Shown: positions 26,123 to 34,232 of the stretch, one piece after another
How positions within the stretch are numbered: position 1 is the stretch's first letter
Layout of the letters: each line of letters opens with the position of its first letter
DNA from: Prevotella sp. P6B1
GTDB taxonomy: Bacteria > Bacteroidota > Bacteroidia > Bacteroidales > Bacteroidaceae
Direction of reading: 5' to 3'
DNA: 64,000 nt
Assembly: GCF_000702825.1 (NCBI RefSeq)
Contig: NZ_JNKF01000015.1
Location: 168,090-232,089, forward strand
Made by a program: the position numbers and the translations under genes
Notes under the pieces: model-generated
Told to the model about the DNA's origin: nothing
Seen by the model: the letters and a program-made list of their open reading frames with translations, nothing else
The model's database searches: none

Positions 26123-29100
26123 ATGAAGCAAAAAGTAAACAATCTTTCTTTTCACAGTCATCTCGCTGGGATGCTGTTGGCTTCAGCCTTTACGATGACG
26201 TGTCAGACGTTGCAGGCCACTGGTGTGAAGAACATCCAGGCTGTGCAACAGCAGCATGTTGTCAAAGGCCAGGTCGTCGACCAGAATGGTGATCCAATTA
26301 TCGGAGCAACTATCAAGGTCAAAGGTACAAACAATGCAACCGTTACCGATTTCAATGGTCGTTTCACGCTTAGTAACGCTACTGGTACACTGGTGGTGTC
26401 GTACATCGGTTATAAGGATGTAGTGGTGAAAGCGGCTGATAACCTTAAAATCTCGATGAAAGAGGATAATAGTCTCCTCGACGAGGTGGTGGTAACTGGA
26501 TATGGTGTCACCAAGAAGGCATCGCTGACCAGTGCCATCAGCCAGATCAAAGGTGATGATGTATATAAGGACCGTGGTGTGAGCAGTACAACGGTGGCTT
26601 TGCAGGGTGAGATTCCAGGACTCACCATTACGCGTACTTCTACCCGTCCAGGTAATGAGGCTGCAACCATGCAGATTCGAGGCGACATCTCGATCAATGG
26701 TAGTAGTACACCATTGATTATCATCGATGGTGTGACTGGTTCGCTCGATGAGTTGAACTCGATGAATGGAAATGATATTGAGAGCATATCGGTACTGAAG
26801 GATGCTTCGGCTGCTATTTATGGAGCCCGTGCTGCTTCGGGTGTCATACTGGTCACAACCAAACGCGGTAAGACGGGGAAGGCACAGATTACCTATAACG
26901 GTTCGTTCAGTCGTACCATCAATGGTATTCAGGCACCGCTTACCACCAACCGTGAGTGGCTCGAGATGTTCTACGAGGCTCAGTACAACGATGCGATGGT
27001 ACAGACAGGTCTGACCGATCCTACAGAGATTCATAACAGTATCAACTGGTGGGTATTCAATTCGTTTGGTGGTGCCACACTGGATCAGACGGATATCGAC
27101 CCAGCCACAGGAGCACCACGTATCTACAAAGGCGAGGCGCTGTTTAATGCACTGCTTGAGGGCAAGACGCTGACCTTGCAGAATGGCGACAAGGTGGAGC
27201 GATGGGAGCCCAACAACTATATTATGGATTATATCTATGGTCAGGCTACCTCCCAGAAGCATAACATTGGTATTTCAGGTGCCGACGACAAGTTTGGCTA
27301 TCGTTTGTCGTTAGGTTATGAGAATGCCCAATCGCAGTTGAAAGTGGCCGAAGACGGACAGAAGAAATGGAGTGCCCGACTGAATGCCGACTATCAGGCT
27401 AATAAATACCTGAAATTCGATACCAATATCTCGTTTGAGCGTCGTAAGGTTACTACACCGAATACTGATGTAGGTGCAGGCTGGACTGATCCCTGGTTCT
27501 GGGCTGTGTACAACGAGAATGGCGATCCCTACGATACGTTCAGTGGTAATCGTAACCCTGTAGGCGGCTTGATCTATGGCGGACAGAACACGGTCGACTA
27601 CACCATCTTCCGTGGAAGTCTTGGCGCTACCTATGACTTCAGTCAGTTTGTGAAAGGCTTGACGCTGACCACTACGGGAGCTTATAAGCGTACAGAGGCT
27701 GCGTCGCAGACTGTCCAGTACAAGGTTCAGTACTATGACTGGGTAGGAACAATGACAGGTAATAAGCGTGGTCCTGGCTCTATCAGTGAGTCTTCGCCCA
27801 AATATGCTAACCTGAATTTAGGTGCTCAGTTGAACTATAACCGTACATTTGCTGATGTACACCGTGTTTCGGCTATGGTTGGTATGACTGGTGAACAGGA
27901 AAGCTATAAGACTATTACAGCAGGTCGCAGCCAGGGTCCGCTTTACGAGGGCTCAGGACTGACTGATCTGAACGTCTTTGCAACAGGAACCAACAATACA
28001 GCATCGGGTGGACAGCATGCGTGGAGTCTGCTTTCGTATATCACCCGTTTGAACTATTCGTATAATGATACTTATGCCATAGAGTTCCTCGGACGTCGTG
28101 ATGGTTCATCTAAACTGTCGGAGTCGCAGCGCTGGAAGAATTTCTACTCAGTATCAGGCTACTGGCGTTTGTCGAACGAGAAGTTCCTGAAATCGCTGAC
28201 GTGGCTCAACGACCTGAAACTGCGTTATAACTATGGTAAGACTGGTAGCGTGGAGGGCATCGGTAACTATGAACGTTATGCCAGTGTGAGCACAGGAACA
28301 GCACTCTTCGGACTGAATCCTGCTACACAGTCCACACTCTGGTTAGGCTCGATGACCAGCGACCAACGTACTTGGGAAACGATCAACAGCCACGATGTGG
28401 GTCTCGACTTCACGCTGTTCAATAACCGTCTGAATGGTTCGTTCGATTATTTCGTTAAGTCGAATAACGGCATGTTCATCAGTGTTGAATATCCCTCAGT
28501 ATTGGGTGCCTCGGCACCAAAGGTGAACGATGGCGAGTTCCGTGCCCGTGGTTGGGAGTTTGCTATCAATTGGAGAGATAAGATAGGCGAACTGAGCTAC
28601 AACCTCGGCTTCCAGCTCTCTGATGCCTGGTCGAAGATACAGAAGCTGACCAACAACGAGAATGTGCCTAATCCCGGTATCAATGAGAATCGCTTAGTAG
28701 GTGGTCCACGTCGTGCTATCTATGTGTATCAGACTGATGGTCTGTTTAAGACTCAGGATGAGGTGGATGCCTATTATGAGAAATATTATTGGAATGCCGA
28801 CCATACAGGCCCGAAAGCCAACAACGTGCTACCCGCACCAGGCGAAAAGAGTGTGACCAGTTTGCGCCCAGGTGCCCGTAAGGTAGTCGACCTGAATGGC
28901 GATGGTGCCATCACCCGTGATGATATCTATTATGCAGGCGATGCTGCTCCACGTCTGAATTTCGGATTCAAGTTAGGACTGGAATGGAAGGGTATCGATT
29001 TCTCAGCTTTCTTCCAGGGAGTTTGGAAACAGAAGGTGCTGCGTAATGGTAACTTCTATGCACCATGGATTACCAACTACGTGATGCAGAACGCCACTTT

Positions 29101-29434
29101 CAAGGATAAGATGTGGTCGTACGATAATCCCGATGCTGAATATGCCATCGCTTCGCGTAATAACGCTTTCAGTCGCTGGAACTACGAAAACAAGGATGTC
29201 AGTGTACAGGATAACCGTTATGTACGTCTGAAGTCGCTGGTCATCGGCTATACTTTGCCTCAGAACCTGACTCAGAAAGTTGGCTTGTCAAAGGCACGTG
29301 TTTATTTCGCAGGCGACGATTTGTGGGAGTGGACCAAAGTCAAGGACGGCTATGATCCGGAATATGGTGAATCCTCAAATAACACCTTCCCCTTCAGTCG
29401 TTTGTTGACCGTTGGTCTCGACGTGACATTCTAA
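26123..29434 (+). CDS. susC: SusC/RagA family TonB-linked outer membrane transporter
   Basis: At 1103 residues it has the normal SusC length. A signal peptide is followed by a carboxypeptidase-regulatory-like domain (VVKGQVVDQNGDPIIGATIK, about 45-115), the TonB box region (LDEVVVTGYG) and the plug (about 120-260; ISVLKDASAAIYGARAASG is the SusC signature). The barrel ends LLTVGLDVTF with the terminal Phe. It imports oligosaccharides in a complex with the SusD gene 30 bases downstream. The cargo is inferred from the neighbouring enzymes. No separate promoter was evident between the sigma gene and this start. Confidence 0.96.
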   Translation: MKQKVNNLSFHSHLAGMLLASAFTMTCQTLQATGVKNIQAVQQQHVVKGQVVDQNGDPIIGATIKVKGTNNATVTDFNGRFTLSNATGTLVVSYIGYKDVVVKAADNLKISMKEDNSLLDEVVVTGYGVTKKASLTSAISQIKGDDVYKDRGVSSTTVALQGEIPGLTITRTSTRPGNEAATMQIRGDISINGSSTPLIIIDGVTGSLDELNSMNGNDIESISVLKDASAAIYGARAASGVILVTTKRGKTGKAQITYNGSFSRTINGIQAPLTTNREWLEMFYEAQYNDAMVQTGLTDPTEIHNSINWWVFNSFGGATLDQTDIDPATGAPRIYKGEALFNALLEGKTLTLQNGDKVERWEPNNYIMDYIYGQATSQKHNIGISGADDKFGYRLSLGYENAQSQLKVAEDGQKKWSARLNADYQANKYLKFDTNISFERRKVTTPNTDVGAGWTDPWFWAVYNENGDPYDTFSGNRNPVGGLIYGGQNTVDYTIFRGSLGATYDFSQFVKGLTLTTTGAYKRTEAASQTVQYKVQYYDWVGTMTGNKRGPGSISESSPKYANLNLGAQLNYNRTFADVHRVSAMVGMTGEQESYKTITAGRSQGPLYEGSGLTDLNVFATGTNNTASGGQHAWSLLSYITRLNYSYNDTYAIEFLGRRDGSSKLSESQRWKNFYSVSGYWRLSNEKFLKSLTWLNDLKLRYNYGKTGSVEGIGNYERYASVSTGTALFGLNPATQSTLWLGSMTSDQRTWETINSHDVGLDFTLFNNRLNGSFDYFVKSNNGMFISVEYPSVLGASAPKVNDGEFRARGWEFAINWRDKIGELSYNLGFQLSDAWSKIQKLTNNENVPNPGINENRLVGGPRRAIYVYQTDGLFKTQDEVDAYYEKYYWNADHTGPKANNVLPAPGEKSVTSLRPGARKVVDLNGDGAITRDDIYYAGDAAPRLNFGFKLGLEWKGIDFSAFFQGVWKQKVLRNGNFYAPWITNYVMQNATFKDKMWSYDNPDAEYAIASRNNAFSRWNYENKDVSVQDNRYVRLKSLVIGYTLPQNLTQKVGLSKARVYFAGDDLWEWTKVKDGYDPEYGESSNNTFPFSRLLTVGLDVTF

Positions 29435-29464
29435 ATCAAAGTACAAACAGTAAAATCAAAAATC

Positions 29465-31471
29465 ATGAAATCAATCAATAAGATGATATATGCAGTGTCA
29501 GTGGCAGCATTTGCCATGACATCATGCAGTGACTTCCTTGAGAAAGAGCCTTTGTCACAAGGAACTGAGGCCATCGTCTTCAAGACGGCCGACCATTTCG
29601 CACAGGCTGCCAACCAGTTCTATAACCATCTGCCAGGATGGAGCTACGACACCATGGACCGCAATACGGATATTGGTGGTCTGAGTCAGAATGGTGGAGG
29701 CTCGGCTCCCGAGAGTAGCAGTGTGTGGAATAATAACTACAGTAATATCCGCCAGTATAATATCCTGCTTGAGAAGGCTGAGGCTTTCGATGGCGACAAG
29801 AGTACTATCGCAGGTGCTGTTGGAACAGCCTGTTTCTTCCGTGCATTCGCCTATTTTAATCTCTTGAAAGAGTTTGGTGGTGTGCCTGTCATCGACCATA
29901 AACTGGATGTGAATGATGAGGCGCTTTATGGAGCCCGCAATTCTCGTTACGAGGTGTTCAGCTTCCTGCTTGAGGATTTGAGAAAGGCTGTTGAGCTGCT
30001 GCCGCGTGAGAGCACTATCTCGAATACAGATAAGGGGCATATCAGTCGTGAGGCAGCCCAGGCATTCCTGGGACGTGTGCTGCTCTATGAGGCCACATGG
30101 GAGAAGTATGTGCCCAATATCGGTTACGATCTGAATGGCGATGGCAATCAGAGTGGGGCAGGTGCTGCAAAACCTGCTGGCTATCCATCCATAGAGGCCA
30201 TGCTGACAGAGTCGAAACAGGCTTCGAAGGCAGTCATCGACGAGAGTGCCAATGGTACTTATCAGCTCTGGAATGAGTGCGACACGCTGAGCTACTACTA
30301 TCTGTTTAATATTGATGATAAGGGAGGCAATATCCCCAACTTCATGGGAGCAGGCAAGACCACCAATAAGGAGTTTATTATCAGCAAGAAGTATGATTAC
30401 GACTTGAAGCGTGGCGGCCTCAATCTCTCCCACACAGCCATCACCTGGCAGGCCGTTGGTATCAGCGCCCAGTTCGGCGAGTCGTTCCTTTGCCGTAATG
30501 GTCTGCCCATCCGTATCAGCTATACAGGTCAGATGGACGATGCCCAGAACAATCCTGAGTTTGAAGGCTGGGATACCTTCTGTGGCGAGTATTACCATCG
30601 CGACTACCGCTTTGTGAGTGCCACTTTCGTGCCTGACCGTACAACGTGGAGTAGCCGTCCGGAGGATAACCGTCAGTGCACTGTTCTGGGCCAGCCTTAT
30701 CCTACACCCGTTTTCCCGAAGAACAACGATGTGTTCGATGCCAACGATCCCGTGTACACCAGTGCCACTGGTATTTTCAGACCTACCTTGCGTAATAACA
30801 CCACTTTTTATGGCTATGGCAGCCGTAAGTATCTGATCGAGGGTGCTAACCGCGATATGAACACCGAGTCGGCCGACTGGCCTATCCTGCGTTTGGCAGA
30901 GGTCTTTCTGAATTATGCCGAGGCCACATGCGAACTGGGCAACGGCAAGATCTCAGATGCCGATTTGGATATCTCAATCAATCAGTTGCGTGATCGTGCC
31001 CGCGTGGCTCACCTCACCAATGCGCTCATTGCCGATGTGTGGGATGCCGGTTGGTGGGATTGGAACGAGAACAAGACGGTGTGCCACAAGATGACCATGC
31101 TCGATGAGATCCGTCGTGAACGTGCCTGCGAGCTCTTCGGCGAAGGCTTCCGTATGGACGACCTGAAGCGGTGGGGTATCGCTCATATCAACCTGCGTGG
31201 TCAGAAACTCGGCCGCCATGTGTTGAACACGGCTTACACCACAGAGAAGGCTAACGACCGTACTTATTTTGGCGAACCTTGTTATTATCCCGAAAAGTAT
31301 CCATTGCTCTATGGCATCTACGAAGGTTCTGGTGTAAACGACCCCGACTATGGCCGTTCGATTGCTGTGCTCGCAGCTAATCTGAACTTCTCGCAGCGTG
31401 ACTATCTGGCACCTATTCCTTTGCAGCAGATCCGCTTGAATCCTGCATTGAAACAGAATCCCGGCTGGTAA
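29465..31471 (+). CDS. susD: SusD/RagB family surface glycan-binding lipoprotein
   Basis: A 668-residue outer-membrane lipoprotein. The lipobox is FAMTSCSDFLEKEP, with the acylated Cys at about residue 20. SusD features include FRAFAYFNLLKEFGGVPV (about 120-140), the TPR-type helical lattice and IRRERACELFGEGFRMDDLKRWG, the latter split only for description. It ends QIRLNPALKQNPGW, the family end. It caps the SusC barrel and binds glycan at the surface. A strong terminator follows at 31489-31525. Confidence 0.96.
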   Translation: MKSINKMIYAVSVAAFAMTSCSDFLEKEPLSQGTEAIVFKTADHFAQAANQFYNHLPGWSYDTMDRNTDIGGLSQNGGGSAPESSSVWNNNYSNIRQYNILLEKAEAFDGDKSTIAGAVGTACFFRAFAYFNLLKEFGGVPVIDHKLDVNDEALYGARNSRYEVFSFLLEDLRKAVELLPRESTISNTDKGHISREAAQAFLGRVLLYEATWEKYVPNIGYDLNGDGNQSGAGAAKPAGYPSIEAMLTESKQASKAVIDESANGTYQLWNECDTLSYYYLFNIDDKGGNIPNFMGAGKTTNKEFIISKKYDYDLKRGGLNLSHTAITWQAVGISAQFGESFLCRNGLPIRISYTGQMDDAQNNPEFEGWDTFCGEYYHRDYRFVSATFVPDRTTWSSRPEDNRQCTVLGQPYPTPVFPKNNDVFDANDPVYTSATGIFRPTLRNNTTFYGYGSRKYLIEGANRDMNTESADWPILRLAEVFLNYAEATCELGNGKISDADLDISINQLRDRARVAHLTNALIADVWDAGWWDWNENKTVCHKMTMLDEIRRERACELFGEGFRMDDLKRWGIAHINLRGQKLGRHVLNTAYTTEKANDRTYFGEPCYYPEKYPLLYGIYEGSGVNDPDYGRSIAVLAANLNFSQRDYLAPIPLQQIRLNPALKQNPGW

Positions 31472-31488
31472 GAATCATAAAAAACACA

Positions 31489-31525
31489 AATCAGGGAGCG
31501 TTGTTGTGCGCTCCCTGATTCTTTT
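31489..31525 (+). terminator. Terminator after susD
   Basis: AATCAGGGAGCG pairs perfectly with CGCTCCCTGATT across an eight-base loop and is followed by CTTTT. It marks the end of the utilisation locus. Confidence 0.8.
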
Positions 31526-31594
31526 CTAATACCCCATACACGAGGTAGCTCCCAGTGCCGTTACGATCGCTGTTGCGATAGATGCTATTTTTTG

Positions 31595-31724
31595 GGGGGA
31601 AGATGGGGAAGATATATATATAGGAATATGCGAAAGAAATACCTAAATCTCTCAATCGTCAATGTAAGTGATTTAGGTATTTAATTTTAATATTATATAG
31701 AAAACATCTTCCCCATCTTCCCCC
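31595..31724. repeat. 130-bp nested inverted repeat, MITE-like
   Basis: The outer 19-base arms are perfect (31595-31613, GGGGGAAGATGGGGAAGAT; 31706-31724, its complement). Inside them lies a second perfect 13-base pair: AAATACCTAAATC (31637-31649) and GATTTAGGTATTT (31670-31682). Nothing within it is coding. It could be a non-autonomous mobile element or a long RNA hairpin. Confidence 0.75.
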
Positions 31725-31730
31725 TATGGT

Positions 31731-31819
31731 ATGACACTAACGGTGCTGTAGTATAACACCAACAGCCCTTTAGTATCATACTAACGCCCCTATAGTATAA
31801 CACTATCAGCTCTTATACT
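31731..31819. repeat. Four degenerate 22-bp tandem repeats
   Basis: Units at 31731-31752, 31753-31774, 31775-31796 and 31797-31819 share the frame ATnACACTAACnGCnCTnTAGT. TAGTATAACACTA forms at the junctions. The 523-base space from susD to the next gene (31472-31993) holds the terminator, the nested inverted repeat, this array and the next promoter. Confidence 0.7.
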
Positions 31820-31942
31820 ATAGGATGGTCGAATCATCATCAGCGGCACCATCTGGCTGCACTTCGCCGTGCGACCTAAGGATAATCGTAGAAAGGTGAG
31901 GCTGATACAAGCGTAGGTATTGTGAATAATGCTTTAATAATT

Positions 31943-31972
31943 TTGTCTGCAAAGAAAAAAATACTACCTTTG
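31943..31972 (+). promoter_or_regulatory. Promoter for the methionine sulfoxide reductase gene
   Basis: TTG at 31943-31945 and TACCTTTG at 31965-31972 with a 19-base spacer. The transcript would start about 15 bases before the ATG at 31994, which decides that start. Confidence 0.7.
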
Positions 31973-31993
31973 CAGGCAAAATTAGATTCAGAT

Positions 31994-32440
31994 ATGAATA
32001 AGGTTGAGACATACAGAATGCTGACAGAGCAGATTAAGGCGCTGACAGCGGGAGAGACAGATGAGGTGGCAGTGATGGCTAATGTGGCTGCTGCGATACA
32101 CTTAGAGATGGGATTCTGGTGGACAGGATTCTATCGGGTAAAGAACGGTGAGCTGGTACTGGGCCCTTTCCAGGGGCCTGTGGCCTGCATGCATATAGGC
32201 TACGGGAAGGGCGTGTGCGGAACGGCTTGGAAGCAGGGCGAGACCATTGTGGTGCCCGATGTGGAGCTGTTTCCTGGGCACATCGCCTGCAGCAGTGAGT
32301 CGCGTTCGGAAATCGTGGTGCCTGTAAGGGCTGCCAATGGTGAGATTACGGCGGTGCTCGACATTGACAGCAAGGATCTGGCTACCTTCGACGATACCGA
32401 CAAACAGTGGTTGGAGGAGATTGTGAAGGTGTTCGCATAA
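31994..32440 (+). CDS. msrC: Free methionine-(R)-sulfoxide reductase (GAF domain)
   Basis: This single-GAF-domain enzyme of 148 residues reduces free methionine-(R)-sulfoxide in the cytoplasm. The three conserved cysteines are present in GPVACMHIGYGKGVCGTAW and GHIACSSESRSEIVVP. The substrate pocket residues WWTGFY and VLDIDSKDLATFD also match. The start MNKVETYRML is set by the promoter. It stands alone between the repeat-rich spacer and the ilvC leader. Confidence 0.92.
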   Translation: MNKVETYRMLTEQIKALTAGETDEVAVMANVAAAIHLEMGFWWTGFYRVKNGELVLGPFQGPVACMHIGYGKGVCGTAWKQGETIVVPDVELFPGHIACSSESRSEIVVPVRAANGEITAVLDIDSKDLATFDDTDKQWLEEIVKVFA

Positions 32441-32466
32441 AAAATAAAAAAAACGCAGGGATTTTT

Positions 32467-32497
32467 TTGGCAGTATGGGCAGAAATGCTTAATTTTG
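32467..32497 (+). promoter_or_regulatory. Promoter for the ilvC transcript
   Basis: TTG at 32467-32469 and TAATTTTG at 32490-32497 with a 20-base spacer. It implies a transcript start near 32504 and a leader of about 155 bases. Confidence 0.75.
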
Positions 32498-32503
32498 CAG
32501 CCG

Positions 32504-32658
32504 ATTTAAATAGTTAACGCCCAAGTCGCATCCTCGTGTAGGGTGGGAGCGAACTGACAAGACGACGGCTCTCGGGTAGGGCTGGCACAGGACGCAGGGA
32601 TAAAGTACAACATCTTGGCGAGCCAAAGAGGCAAGCCGAGTTAAAAATTTAAAGCTAT
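32504..32658 (+). ncRNA. Structured 5' leader of ilvC, candidate cis-regulatory RNA
   Basis: The leader is closed by TTTAAAT-AG-TTAAC (32505-32518) pairing with GTTAA-AA-ATTTAAA (32640-32653), placed just before the ilvC start. Inside, GCATCCTCGTGT (32528-32539) pairs with GGCACAGGACGC (32584-32595) with one mismatch and one bulge. A small hairpin lies at 32614-32628. The interior is G- and C-rich, unlike ordinary spacers here. I see no leader peptide with branched-chain codons and no match to a riboswitch class I know. Pairing was done by eye. Confidence 0.5.
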
Positions 32659-33708
32659 ATGGCACAAATGAATTTCGGTGGCGTTACAGAGACTGTAGTC
32701 ACCAGCAAAGAGTTCTCACTCGAGAAAGCACGTGAAGTATTGAAGAATGAAACCATCGCTGTGATCGGTTATGGCGTTCAGGGTCCAGGTCAGGCCTGCA
32801 ACCTGCGTGATAACGGATTCAATGTGATTGTGGGACAGCGCCCTGGCAAGACCTACGACAAGGCTGTTGCCGACGGATGGGTTCCTGGCGAGACTCTGTT
32901 CTCGATCGAGGAGGCCGCTGAGAAGGGTACTATCCTCTGCATGCTGCTTTCAGACGCTGGTCAGATTCAGCAGTGGCCCACCATCAAGCAGTATCTGAAA
33001 CCTGGTAAGACGCTTTACTACAGTCATGGCTTTGCCATCAACTGGAGCGATCGCACAGGCGTTGTTCCTCCAAAGGATGTCGATGTGATTATGGTGGCTC
33101 CTAAGGGCTCAGGTACCAGTCTTCGCACCATGTTCTGCGAGGGGCGCGGACTGAACTGTTCGTATGCTGTTTACCAGGATGCTACTGGTAACGCTAAGGA
33201 GAAGACACTGGCCTTCGGTATCGGTATCGGTGCTGGATATATGTTTGAGACAACCTTCGAGCGTGAGGCTACATCTGACTTGACTGGTGAGCGTGGATCG
33301 CTGATGGGTGCCATTCAGGGACTGCTGCTGGCTCAGTACGAGGTGCTGCGCGAGCATGGACACTCTCCCTCGGAAGCTTTCAATGAGACTGTTGAGGAAT
33401 TGACCCAGAGCCTTGGCCCTCTGTTCGGTGCTAAGGGTATGGACTGGATGTATGCTAACTGCTCGACCACCGCTCAGCGTGGTGCGCTCGACTGGGCTCC
33501 ACGATTCCACGATGCTATCAAACCCGTGATGGAGTGGTTGTACTACTCGGTACAGACGGGTAATGAGGCTCAGATTACCATCGACGCTAACTCGAAGCCC
33601 GACTACCGCGCCGGACTGGAGAAGGAGTTGGAGGCTATGCGTAATCAGGAAATGTGGCGCGCTGGTGAGACCGTGCGTAAGCTGCGTCCTGAGAACCAAG
33701 ACGTATAA
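32659..33708 (+). CDS. ilvC: Ketol-acid reductoisomerase
   Basis: It converts acetolactate or acetohydroxybutyrate to the dihydroxy acid in valine and isoleucine synthesis, using NADPH and magnesium. The Rossmann loop is VIGYGVQGPGQACNLRDNG. The knotted C-terminal domain has the metal-binding DLTGERGSLMGA, with Asp and Glu ligands, and the EALYE-like FNETVEELT. Length (349) fits the short class I form of Bacteroidetes. No other ilv or leu gene is adjacent. Regulation probably works through the long leader. A terminator follows at 33715-33750. Confidence 0.96.
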   Translation: MAQMNFGGVTETVVTSKEFSLEKAREVLKNETIAVIGYGVQGPGQACNLRDNGFNVIVGQRPGKTYDKAVADGWVPGETLFSIEEAAEKGTILCMLLSDAGQIQQWPTIKQYLKPGKTLYYSHGFAINWSDRTGVVPPKDVDVIMVAPKGSGTSLRTMFCEGRGLNCSYAVYQDATGNAKEKTLAFGIGIGAGYMFETTFEREATSDLTGERGSLMGAIQGLLLAQYEVLREHGHSPSEAFNETVEELTQSLGPLFGAKGMDWMYANCSTTAQRGALDWAPRFHDAIKPVMEWLYYSVQTGNEAQITIDANSKPDYRAGLEKELEAMRNQEMWRAGETVRKLRPENQDV

Positions 33709-33714
33709 CACTAC

Positions 33715-33750
33715 AATCACGGGGGTGCACACGCATCCCCGTGATTCATT
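33715..33750 (+). terminator. Terminator after ilvC
   Basis: AATCACGGGG pairs with CCCCGTGATT (33737-33746) and is followed by a T-rich run. Confidence 0.75.
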
Positions 33751-33762
33751 TTAAAATATGAT

Positions 33763-34227
33763 ATGGGAAAATTAGTAATTAATTCGTACGATGAATTCGC
33801 AGCCCACTTAGGTGAGGAGCTCGGCGCTTCTGATTGGCTGCAAGTAGATCAGGACCGTATTAACATGTTTGCCGATGCCACTCTCGACCATCAGTGGATA
33901 CATGTCGATGTGGAGCGTGCTAAGAAGGAGAGCCAGTATCAGAGTACCATCGCTCATGGTTATCTGACACTGTCGTTGCTGCCTTATATGTGGGACCAGA
34001 TCATCGAGGTGAACAACATCAAGATGCTGGTTAACTACGGCATGGACAAGATGCGTTTCGGACAGCCTGTCATCACAGGTTCGAAAGTGCGCCTGGTGAC
34101 CAAACTGCACAACATTCAGAACCTGCGTGGTATCTGTAAGGCCGAGATTGAGTTCAGAATTGAAATCGAGGGACAGCGCAAACCCGCACTCGAGGGTATC
34201 GCTTCGTTCCTGTATTATTTTAATTAA
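33763..34227 (+). CDS. MaoC-like (R)-specific enoyl-CoA hydratase
   Basis: A hot-dog fold protein of 154 residues. The hydratase signature is FADATLDHQWIHVDVERAKK (catalytic Asp and His at about 37 and 42), followed by TIAHGYLTLSLLPYM. These features match the MaoC/PhaJ group, which hydrates trans-2-enoyl-CoA to (R)-3-hydroxyacyl-CoA. The metabolic role here is not clear, and no polyhydroxyalkanoate or fatty-acid genes are adjacent. It ends five bases before the PurF-like gene and probably shares its transcript. Confidence 0.85.
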   Translation: MGKLVINSYDEFAAHLGEELGASDWLQVDQDRINMFADATLDHQWIHVDVERAKKESQYQSTIAHGYLTLSLLPYMWDQIIEVNNIKMLVNYGMDKMRFGQPVITGSKVRLVTKLHNIQNLRGICKAEIEFRIEIEGQRKPALEGIASFLYYFN

Positions 34228-34232
34228 TAGGT

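Noticed and set aside
26183..27262. Antisense reading (359 codons) opposite susC
   Set aside because: The opposite strand carries canonical SusC motifs; the antisense product is rich in Thr, His and Ile and has no recognised family.
29555..30598. Antisense reading (347 codons) opposite susD
   Set aside because: Same reasoning: codon pattern follows susD, and no promoter or start signal supports it.
32504..32658. Known riboswitch (cobalamin, TPP or SAM type) in front of ilvC
   Set aside because: None of the conserved boxes of those classes could be found by eye; kept only as an unclassified leader.
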